NCBI RefSeq assembly: GCF_016741875.1
Contig: NZ_JAERRF010000002.1
Location: 1-64,000 of the forward strand
From: Streptomyces coffeae
GTDB lineage: Bacteria > Actinomycetota > Actinomycetes > Streptomycetales > Streptomycetaceae
DNA: 64,000 nt
Reading direction: 5' to 3'
The notes beneath the pieces are model-generated. The model saw only the letters and a program-made list of their open reading frames with translations. It searched no databases and was not told the origin of the DNA. The translations under genes were made by a program, and so were the position numbers. The stretch's first letter is position 1. Each line of letters begins with the position of its first letter. Positions 17,400-24,468 of this stretch are shown one piece after another.

Positions 17400-18667
17400 C
17401 AGTTGGACCTCCAGACGGTGATACGCCAGCGGGCCACCCAGCCCCACACCAATCCCGCGACCAGGCCGGTCACGGCGAGCACACCCAGCAGCACCCAGCC
17501 GCGCCCCAGACCGAAGGCGGCCACGTCCGCCGGAGGCTCGTCGTTGTCGACCACGTCCACGGCCAGCTCGACCGGCAGGCCCGGAGTGCGCTTGACGCCC
17601 GCGGGGGCCGAGAACGACTGGCTCAGCTCCAGACACACCGTCCGTGGCGTGGTGTCCTCGTCGTCGTCCGCGTCGGCCACCGGGTAGCGCAGCCCGGTGG
17701 AGATGACGTCCGTACGGCCGCTGCCCGCCTCGCTGCCACGCACCAGCTCCCGGCCGCCCGGTGTCACCGCGCGCAGCAGGACGCCGTAGTCGGGGTCGAC
17801 GGCACGGTCCGCCGCCACGCTCACCGAGGCCCGCAGCTCCTTGCCGGGAGCCACCTTCATCCGGTACCAGCGGTGTTCGCCGAAGCGCTCACGGTCGTTG
17901 TACAGGCCGGTGCCCAGCTCGGGGGCCTTGGCACACTGCGCCGCGCCCTGCACCCCGGTGGGGGTCTGCACGGGCGTCTCGGCGGTGCGCCGCACCAGCT
18001 GCTTGATCCGCGAGGAGAGTTCATCGGTGTGCTGGACAGCCGTGTAGGTGCCGCCGGTGGCCTCGGCGATACAGCTCAGCTGTTCACGGACCTTGCGGTC
18101 CGGGGTCAGCCCGAGGGTGTCCACGACCAGGTGGGTGCCGTCGGCGGCCAGTTCACGTGCGACATCACACGGGTCGGGCCGGCCGCAGGAGTCCTCGCCG
18201 TCGGTGATCAGCACGATCCGGCGGGTGGCGTCGTCGCCCGCGAGGTCCTTGGAGGCCCCGCGCAGTGCCAGGCCGATCGGTGTCCAGCCGGTGGGGCGCA
18301 GGGTGGCCACGGCGGCCTTGGCCTCGGTGCGGTCCACGTGGCCCACCGGATACAGCTGCTTGCTGTCCTGGCAGCCGACCTTGCGGTCCTTGCCGGGGTA
18401 CGTGGCGCCGAGGGTGCGGATACCGAGCCGGACCTCCTCGGGCGTGGCGTCCAGCACCTCGTTGAACGCCTGCTTCGCCGCCGACATCCGGGAGGCGCCG
18501 TCGACGTCGCGGGCCCGCATGGACCCGCTGACGTCCAGGACCAGTTCGACCTTGGGGGAGGGGCGCGACGGTTCGTCGGCGGTGGCGGTGGGTGGGAGTA
18601 TCAGGCCGCAGGCGAGGGCCGCGAGCAGCCCGGCAGCGCCTGTCACCAGACGTTTCTTTATGATCAC
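17399..18667 (-). CDS. Secreted VWA-domain protein, membrane-anchored
   Basis: A 422-residue exported protein. After the signal peptide (IKKRLVTGAAGLLAALACGLIL) a von Willebrand A domain starts with VELVLDVSGSMRARD, giving a complete MIDAS DxSxS; downstream GWTPIGLALRGA supplies the MIDAS Thr and ITDGEDSCG the Asp. Cysteines (VGCQD, DSCGRPDPCD, LSCIAEAT) suggest disulfides. The second half (about 240-380) is a beta domain similar in style to its partner (HRWYRMKVAPGKELRASVSV). A C-terminal helix (GWVLLGVLAVTGLVAGLVWGW) with a basic end anchors it. It binds an extracellular ligand metal-dependently; the ligand is unknown. It is translationally coupled to the downstream secreted protein. Confidence 0.82.
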   Translation of the reverse strand: MIIKKRLVTGAAGLLAALACGLILPPTATADEPSRPSPKVELVLDVSGSMRARDVDGASRMSAAKQAFNEVLDATPEEVRLGIRTLGATYPGKDRKVGCQDSKQLYPVGHVDRTEAKAAVATLRPTGWTPIGLALRGASKDLAGDDATRRIVLITDGEDSCGRPDPCDVARELAADGTHLVVDTLGLTPDRKVREQLSCIAEATGGTYTAVQHTDELSSRIKQLVRRTAETPVQTPTGVQGAAQCAKAPELGTGLYNDRERFGEHRWYRMKVAPGKELRASVSVAADRAVDPDYGVLLRAVTPGGRELVRGSEAGSGRTDVISTGLRYPVADADDDEDTTPRTVCLELSQSFSAPAGVKRTPGLPVELAVDVVDNDEPPADVAAFGLGRGWVLLGVLAVTGLVAGLVWGWVARWRITVWRSN

Positions 18668-18842
18668 CGCGGCATCCTATGGAGCATCATGTGACTGCTC
18701 CAAAAGCCGTAACGCGGCGTGGTGGCGAGCACGCCCGTACCGCGCCGGGTGTACGGCGCGTGTCCGGATACTCCCCGGGGAGGGGATGAGAATCCGTCTG
18801 TTGTCAGCTCCGCCGTCGGTCCGGCATGCCTAGGGTGCAGAC

Positions 18843-21626
18843 ATGGAACTCCGAAAGACCCGGTTGCGGTGGCTCTGGGGCCGGCCGGCCCGTCCGCGGG
18901 GCCGGCGGCTGCTCGCCTCGGCGGCGGCCGTCACCGTCCTCGCGGGGGCGGGCACCTTCGCGGTCGCCGCCTCCGGCGGCCGGCCGTCCGTGCACCGCGA
19001 GGACCGTGTGCTGGACATGCCGGGCGCGCGCCTGGACACCTCGTACTTCACCACGGGTGGTGGCCGCAGGCCCGCGGTGCTGCTCGCCCACGGCTTCGGC
19101 GGGTCCAAGGACGACGTCCGTGGCCAGGCCGAGGAGCTGGCCCGCGACGGCTATGCCGTACTGACCTGGTCCGCGCGTGGCTTCGGCCGCTCCACAGGGA
19201 AGATCGGGCTCAATGACCCGGACCGTGAAGTGGCCGATGTGCGGCGCATGGTCGACTGGCTGGCCAAGCGGCCGGAGGTGCGGCTCGACCACCGGGGGGA
19301 TCCGCGGGTGGGTGTCGCCGGTGCCTCCTACGGCGGGGCGGTTTCACTGCTCGCCGCCGGATACGACCGGAGGGTCGACGCCATCGCGCCCGCCATCACC
19401 TACTGGAACCTGGCCGATGCGCTCTTCCCCAACGGGGTGTTCAAAAAGCTGTGGGCCGGGCTCTTCTTCACCACCGGTTCGGCCGACCTCTCCGGGCGCC
19501 AGGAGGAGCCGGAGGGGGAGTCGCAGGAGCGGGGCGGACAGGGGACCGGGGAGGAGGGTCCTGCGGCACCCGGCGGGCAGGGCCCACCGGGCCCGGCGGG
19601 CGGCGGGGACGGGGGCTGCGGACGGTTCGAGAAGCGGCTGTGCGCGATGTACGAGCGGGTCGCCGTCGCCGGAAAGCCGGACGCCGCGGCCCGGAAGCTG
19701 CTCGAGGAGCGCAGCCCGTCCGCCGTGGCCGACCGCATCAAGGTCCCCACGCTGATCCTCCAGGGGCAGTCCGACTCGCTCTTTCCCCTCGGCCAGGCCG
19801 ACGCGATGGCGAAGGCCATCAAGGCTCAGGGCGCACCGGTCGCCGTCGACTGGATCGCCGGGGGACACGACGGCGGTGAGCCCGAGACCTCACGGGTTGC
19901 GGGACGGGTCCGCGCCTGGTTCGACCGCCACCTCAAGAACGACCGGGGCGTGGACACCGGACCCGCCTTCCGGGTGACCCGGACCGGCGGTGTGGACTCC
20001 ACCAACGGCGCCGTCCAGATGCGCGGCGCCACCGGTGACCACTACCCGGGACTGGCGGACGGCCCACGGACCGTACGGTTGCGCGGACGTGAGCAGTCGT
20101 TCGCCAATCCGCCCGGCGCGGGGCCGCCGTCGGTGTCCACGGTGCCCGGTGTGGGCGGGCTGTCGCAGGCGGCCTCGTTCGGTGTCGGCCTCTCCAGCGA
20201 TATCCCCGGCCAGTTCGCCCGTTTCGACTCCGCACCGCTGGACCGGCCCCTGCGCATCACCGGATCGCCGGAGGTCACCGTGCGGGTGACGGCGGACGCG
20301 GACGACGCCGTGCTGTTCGCCAAGGTGTACGACGTCGGGCCGGACGGAAACCAGGTGCTGCCCGCGCAACTCGTCACCCCCGTGCGGGTCCGCGACGCGA
20401 GGGAGGGCCGTACCGTCACCCTCCGGCTTCCCGCGATCGACCACGAGGTCATCGCGGGCCACCGGCTGCGGCTGGTGCTCTCCTCCACCGATCTTGGCTA
20501 CGCCTCGCCGACCGAGCCCGCCACCTACACCGTGGCACTCGCCGACCGCGGGATCACGGTGCCCACCGCGCCCGGGGTGCACACCCAGCCCGCACCGCTG
20601 CCCTGGTGGGTGTGGGGGCTGCCGCTCGGCGGAGCCGTGGTGGCGCTGGGCCTGCTGCTGACCGGCAGGCGGCGGACGGCCGCTCCTCCTCCCGACCCCG
20701 AACGGGCCGATGTGCCCCTGGAGATCACCGGTGTGAGCAAGCGCTATGCCGGGTCCGCCGACCGCTACGCGGTGCGGGATCTGTCCTTCCGGGTCGAGAA
20801 GGGGCAGGTGCTCGGACTGCTCGGACCGAACGGCGCGGGCAAGACCACCACTCTGCGGATGCTGATGGGGCTGATCGCCCCCGACGACGGTGAGATCCGG
20901 GTCTTCGGACAGGCCGTCCGGCCCGGCGCCCCCGTCCTCTCCCGCGTCGGCGCGTTTGTCGAGGGAGCGGGCTTCCTTCCCCATCTGACCGGCAGGGCCA
21001 ATCTCGAGCTGTACTGGCGGGCCACCGGACGCCCGGCGGAGGACGCACACTTCGAGGAGGCGCTGGAGATCGCCGGTCTCGGCAGCGCCCTGGAGCGTGC
21101 CGTACGGACCTACTCCCAGGGCATGCGTCAGCGGCTCGCCATCGCACAGGCCATGCTCGGCCTGCCGGATCTGCTGATCCTCGATGAACCCACCAACGGC
21201 CTGGACCCGCCGCAGATCCGGGAGATGCGCGAGGTGATGATCCGGTACGCGGCCGACGGCCGTACCGTGATCGTCTCCAGCCATCTCCTGGCGGAGGTCG
21301 AGCAGACCTGCACCCATCTGGTGGTCATGGACAGCGGCCGTCTGGTCCAGGCGGGACCCGTCGTCGAGATCACCGGTACCGGTGGCAGTGTGCTGGTGGG
21401 CCATGAGGGGGAGCTGAGCGATGCCGTCGTGGACAAGGTGGCCGCGCTGCCGGGCATCGGATCCGCACGACGGACCGACGGCGGGTTGCTGGTGCTGCTG
21501 GACGGGGCCGCCCCGGCACGGCTGCTGGCCGAACTGGTGCGGCTGGAGATCCCGGTGTCCAGTTTCGGGCCCCACCGGCGCCTGGAGGACGCGTTCCTGA
21601 CACTGATCGAAGGAGGCTCCGCATGA
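18843..21626 (+). CDS. S15-type alpha/beta hydrolase fused to ABC-transporter ATPase
   Basis: A 927-residue two-enzyme fusion. A basic N-terminus and helix (about 20-40) lead to an X-Pro dipeptidyl-peptidase/CocE-type hydrolase: AHGFGGSKDD, nucleophile Ser162 in GASYGG, Asp311 in QSDS and His342 in GGHDGG. A jelly-roll PepX_C-like domain follows (about 380-575). A second helix (WWVWGLPLGGAVVALGLLL, about 583-603) returns the chain to the cytosol. The last 310 residues are an ABC ATPase: Walker A GPNGAGKT (661-668), signature YSQGMRQR (about 757), Walker B LLILDEPTNGLD. Topology therefore places the hydrolase outside and the ATPase inside. The permease gene overlaps its stop by 4 bp. A Glu/Gly-rich insert (about 220-258) splits the hydrolase. 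Substrate unknown; perhaps an exported ester or peptide processed on exit. Confidence 0.88.
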   Translation: MELRKTRLRWLWGRPARPRGRRLLASAAAVTVLAGAGTFAVAASGGRPSVHREDRVLDMPGARLDTSYFTTGGGRRPAVLLAHGFGGSKDDVRGQAEELARDGYAVLTWSARGFGRSTGKIGLNDPDREVADVRRMVDWLAKRPEVRLDHRGDPRVGVAGASYGGAVSLLAAGYDRRVDAIAPAITYWNLADALFPNGVFKKLWAGLFFTTGSADLSGRQEEPEGESQERGGQGTGEEGPAAPGGQGPPGPAGGGDGGCGRFEKRLCAMYERVAVAGKPDAAARKLLEERSPSAVADRIKVPTLILQGQSDSLFPLGQADAMAKAIKAQGAPVAVDWIAGGHDGGEPETSRVAGRVRAWFDRHLKNDRGVDTGPAFRVTRTGGVDSTNGAVQMRGATGDHYPGLADGPRTVRLRGREQSFANPPGAGPPSVSTVPGVGGLSQAASFGVGLSSDIPGQFARFDSAPLDRPLRITGSPEVTVRVTADADDAVLFAKVYDVGPDGNQVLPAQLVTPVRVRDAREGRTVTLRLPAIDHEVIAGHRLRLVLSSTDLGYASPTEPATYTVALADRGITVPTAPGVHTQPAPLPWWVWGLPLGGAVVALGLLLTGRRRTAAPPPDPERADVPLEITGVSKRYAGSADRYAVRDLSFRVEKGQVLGLLGPNGAGKTTTLRMLMGLIAPDDGEIRVFGQAVRPGAPVLSRVGAFVEGAGFLPHLTGRANLELYWRATGRPAEDAHFEEALEIAGLGSALERAVRTYSQGMRQRLAIAQAMLGLPDLLILDEPTNGLDPPQIREMREVMIRYAADGRTVIVSSHLLAEVEQTCTHLVVMDSGRLVQAGPVVEITGTGGSVLVGHEGELSDAVVDKVAALPGIGSARRTDGGLLVLLDGAAPARLLAELVRLEIPVSSFGPHRRLEDAFLTLIEGGSA

Positions 21627-22477
21627 GCTCCGTGACGGATGCGGCCCCCGGCTACCGGGCCCGCCGTACCCTGCCGCTGCGGGTCGAGGCGGTACGGCAG
21701 CTGCGGCGCCGCCGGACCCTGGTGATGGCCGTGGTGCTGACCGCGCTGCCGTTCGTCCTCGTGGCCGCCTTCGCCATCGGTGGCGCCCCCGAGGGGCAGG
21801 ACGACCGGATCACCCTGATGACCACCGCGACCGCCTCCGGCGCCAATCTCGCCGCCACCGCGCTGTTCGTCTCCGCCGCCTTTCTGCTGGTGCTGCCGGT
21901 GGCACTGTTCTGTGGTGACACGGTCGCCTCCGAGGCCGGGTGGTCATCCCTGCGCTATCTGTTGGCTGCCCCGGTGCCCCGGGCGCGGCTGCTGGCGAGC
22001 AAACTGACCATCGGGCTGGTGTTCAGCGCGGCCGCCATGGTGCTGCTCCCGCTGGTCGCGCTGGTGGTCGGCACGGTGGCCTACGGATGGGGACCGCTGC
22101 GGATCCCCACCGGTGGTGAACTGGCCACGGAGGACAGCCTGGCCAGGCTGGGGCTGGCGGTGGCCTATCTCTTCACCTCCCAACTCGTCACCGCCGCCCT
22201 CGCGTTCTGGCTCTCCACCATCACCGACGCACCGCTGGGCGCGGTGGGCGGAGCGGTCGGGCTGACCATCGTGGGCAGTGTGCTGGACGCCGTCACGGCC
22301 CTCGGGTCCTGGCGTGAATTCCTCCCGGCGCACTGGCAGTTCGCCTGGGTGGACGCCCTGCAGCCGCATCTGGAGTGGGGCGGCATGGTGAAGGGGGCGG
22401 CGGTGTCCGTCGCCTATGCGCTGGTGCTCCTCGCCCTCGCCTTCCGTGGCTTCGGCCGCAAGGACGTGGTGTCGTGA
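21623..22477 (+). CDS. ABC-2-type transporter permease
   Basis: Membrane subunit of 284 residues with about six helices (for example TLVMAVVLTALPFVLVAAFA, LFVSAAFLLVLPVALFCGD and MVLLPLVALVVGTVAYGWG). Length and the pattern of six helices with an amphipathic segment (LRYLLAAPVPRARLLASKL) after the second helix fit ABC-2 exporters of the DrrB/CcmA-partner type. ATG overlaps the upstream TGA (ATGA), so it is coupled to the hydrolase/ABC fusion gene and is its partner in one exporter. A hairpin ends the operon. Confidence 0.88.
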   Translation: MSSVTDAAPGYRARRTLPLRVEAVRQLRRRRTLVMAVVLTALPFVLVAAFAIGGAPEGQDDRITLMTTATASGANLAATALFVSAAFLLVLPVALFCGDTVASEAGWSSLRYLLAAPVPRARLLASKLTIGLVFSAAAMVLLPLVALVVGTVAYGWGPLRIPTGGELATEDSLARLGLAVAYLFTSQLVTAALAFWLSTITDAPLGAVGGAVGLTIVGSVLDAVTALGSWREFLPAHWQFAWVDALQPHLEWGGMVKGAAVSVAYALVLLALAFRGFGRKDVVS

Positions 22478-22510
22478 GCAGGGCTTGGCACACGGTGCCA
22501 TGAGCGCGGA

Positions 22511-22549
22511 CCTCCCGTCGTGACCGGTGATTCCGGCCGCGACGGGAGG
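22511..22549. terminator. Terminator hairpin between convergent genes
   Basis: CCTCCCGTCG (22511-22520) pairs with CGACGGGAGG (22540-22549) between the permease and FAD monooxygenase genes. Confidence 0.7.
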
Positions 22550-22555
22550 CGCGGG

Positions 22556-23740
22556 TCAGTAGTCCTTCAGGGTGAGCGAGTTGATCATCTCCTGAGCGTC
22601 GGCCAGCCCGTCCACCATCGTCTCCGGGCTCACCGTGGCCGGATCCTGTGACATGGCGGCGTCCATCCGCTTCTTGTTGGACAGCGCAAAGTCCTGATGG
22701 GTCGTCATGTAGTCACGCAGTTCCCGCTCGTAGGCCGCGAAGGCCGTGGTGTGATCGCCGTTCGCGGCCTTCAGCTCACCCGCCAGGACATAGGCACCGA
22801 TCAGGGCCATGCTGGTGCCCTGGCCCGACAGCGGTGAGCCGCAGTAGCCGGCGTCGCCCAGCAGCGCCACCCGACCGCGTGACCAGGAGTCGATCCGGAT
22901 CTGGGACACCGAGTCGAAGTGGAAGTCGGGCGCGCCCCACATGTACTCCAGCATCCGTGGCATCTCCCAGCCGACGTCCGCATATGCCTGTGCCACCAGC
23001 CGCTTCCGGTCCGACACCGTCGAGCCGTCGAGCACCCGGGTGGGCGGATCGTCCGAGGTGTAGCCGACGAACACACGGGCCTCGGTGTTGTCGCGGACAC
23101 TCATCACCATCCCGCCCCAGGCATGGCCCTGGGTGCGGTAGATCACCTGCCAGTGGTCCAGCTCGAGGTAGTTCGGCACCGTCCACACCCCCAGATAGAC
23201 ACCGAGGTGGCGCAGGAAGTTCTCCTCCGGTCCGAAGACCATCGCCCGGGTGCTGGAGTGCACCCCGTCCGCGGCCACCACGATGTCGAAGGCGCGCTTG
23301 GCGCCACGCCGGAAGGTGACGGCCACTTCGTCACCGCCCTGGGCGAGCGCGGCGATCGAGTCGTCGAAGAGGTACTCGATCCCGCTGCCGCCGGCGGTGA
23401 AGAGGATCGAGGCCAGATCGTCCCGCAGGATCTCCACATCGGGGCTTGCGAGCTCCCCGCCGGAGGCCGTCCGTTCGGTGGTGCTGAAGAGTTCCTTGCC
23501 GTCGTCGTCGACCACCGACATGCCGCGCAGTCCTGTGCTCCGGCGGCGAATCCCGGCCAGTACACCCATGCGTTCGCACACTTCGAGTGCCGGTCCCCGC
23601 ACATCGATCGCCTGCCCGCCCGGGCGCAGCCCCGCGGCCCGTTCCACCACCGTGACCTGGAATCCATAGCGGTCCAGCCAGTAGGCGAGTGCTGGTCCGC
23701 CGATACTGGCGCCGGAAATCAGAACCCTCGTCCCGCGCAT
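22556..23740 (-). CDS. FAD-dependent aromatic-type monooxygenase (PHBH family)
   Basis: Group A flavoprotein hydroxylase of 394 residues. The Rossmann motif is VLISGASIGGPALAYWL with the ERAAGLRPGGQAID region that contacts FAD. The conserved DG motif is AADGVHSSTR (about residues 160-170), and GDAGYCGSPLSGQGTSMAL is the second FAD-binding GD motif. The protein resembles tetracycline/anthracycline-type and small-molecule hydroxylases; the substrate cannot be told. It is soluble and ends at LKDY. ATG at 23740 has GGAG upstream. Upstream lies an 11-bp-phased heptamer array, which suggests specific activator control. It stands alone on its strand. Confidence 0.85.
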   Translation of the reverse strand: MRGTRVLISGASIGGPALAYWLDRYGFQVTVVERAAGLRPGGQAIDVRGPALEVCERMGVLAGIRRRSTGLRGMSVVDDDGKELFSTTERTASGGELASPDVEILRDDLASILFTAGGSGIEYLFDDSIAALAQGGDEVAVTFRRGAKRAFDIVVAADGVHSSTRAMVFGPEENFLRHLGVYLGVWTVPNYLELDHWQVIYRTQGHAWGGMVMSVRDNTEARVFVGYTSDDPPTRVLDGSTVSDRKRLVAQAYADVGWEMPRMLEYMWGAPDFHFDSVSQIRIDSWSRGRVALLGDAGYCGSPLSGQGTSMALIGAYVLAGELKAANGDHTTAFAAYERELRDYMTTHQDFALSNKKRMDAAMSQDPATVSPETMVDGLADAQEMINSLTLKDY

Positions 23741-23770
23741 GGTGTTCTCCGTTTCGGCCTGGGGTTTTCA

Positions 23771-23934
23771 CTGATATCCGAAGAGTTCTGGAACACACCG
23801 ACAGGCCACCGACAGCGGACCGATGCCCACCGACGGCACACCGACGTCGCGCCGACGCCCCATCGACACGCCTTCCCCACGCTCAACACACCTTCCGCAC
23901 AACGCAGTTGCAAAGGCACACCGTCGGGTGTGCC
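23771..23934 (-). promoter_or_regulatory. Putative activator-binding array upstream of FAD monooxygenase
   Basis: Seven related heptamers read, on the plus strand, CACCGAC (23796), CACCGAC (23807), GACCGAT (23818), CACCGAC (23828), CACCGAC (23839), CGCCGAC (23850) and CATCGAC (23861). Spacings are 11, 11, 10, 11, 11 and 11 bp, one helical turn each. The array lies 56-127 bp upstream of the monooxygenase start. Direct heptamer repeats at 11-bp steps are the known format of SARP-family binding sites. A TATCAG-like -10 lies at 23771-23776. Next to it is a perfect inverted repeat, GGCACACC GTCG GGTGTGCC (23915-23934). No SARP gene is in the window. Confidence 0.6.
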
Positions 23935-24468
23935 GACATCGTGGGGAAGTGAGCCATTAACGAGAGTGTTACGTCGATGTGTTGTGAGGTTCCACTGTGA
24001 TCGATGAGACTGGTGTTTCCGACCAGCGAGACCAAAAACGCCGGTACGGTCGCACTGGTGATGTTCGGTCCGCCCCCCACGATCCGAACAGGATGGGACC
24101 ACATGAAGATTTCACTGGAGCACGTTCGCGTGTCCCGAGGGCCTGACGCCGCAGCGCGCGCCTGTCCCAGACCCCGCCGGAGACCTCACCTCTCCCCGCG
24201 CGGATCGGTCATGGCCACGGCGTAGCCGCCGAAGTCCCTGCCGAACGGCAGATCCACCGCGAGACCGGCCCGGTCCGGGACCGCGGCGGCACCTCGATGT
24301 GCCCGCCGCACCCACCCCGGCGCGCCGGCTCCTCGGCGACGCCTCCTTACTACCGGCCCTGCCCGTCCGCAGCCACGACGGGCCCGGCGGTCTTCTCCCG
24401 CCCGGCCGGCGGTCCGGCGCGCCCATGGCCGTTCGGTGATGCACATCTGTGAGAAAGGAACGGATCAG
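23935..24468. other. Long intergenic region with hairpin and possible small frame
   Basis: About 530 bp without a convincing gene. It holds an inverted repeat TGTTCGG/CCGAACA (24062-24068 and 24084-24090) and, just after it, AGGATGG and an ATG at 24103 opening a 40-codon frame (MKISLEHVRV...) that ends at 24225. That frame has poor codon bias in its second half and overlaps a relic on the other strand, so I do not call it a gene. AAAGGAA at 24454-24460 is the Shine-Dalgarno of the downstream GTG. Confidence 0.4.
24186..24330 (-). pseudogene. Possible frameshifted C-terminus of a VOC (glyoxalase-fold) protein
   Basis: On the minus strand the last codons before 24186 read AVDLPFGRDFGGYAVAMTDP, and a stretch just before it, in another frame, reads CGGHIEVPPRSRTG. 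Together these resemble the final beta strands of VOC/bleomycin-resistance-type proteins (G-GGxVEVPP ... FGxxxGGYAVxxTDPxG). A frameshift divides them and no start domain is present upstream. It is probably a decayed remnant; the evidence is only local resemblance. Confidence 0.25.

Noticed and set aside
24103-24225. 40-codon frame MKISLEHVRV...
   Set aside because: It has a possible ribosome site but poor codon bias after ten codons and overlaps the VOC relic on the other strand.
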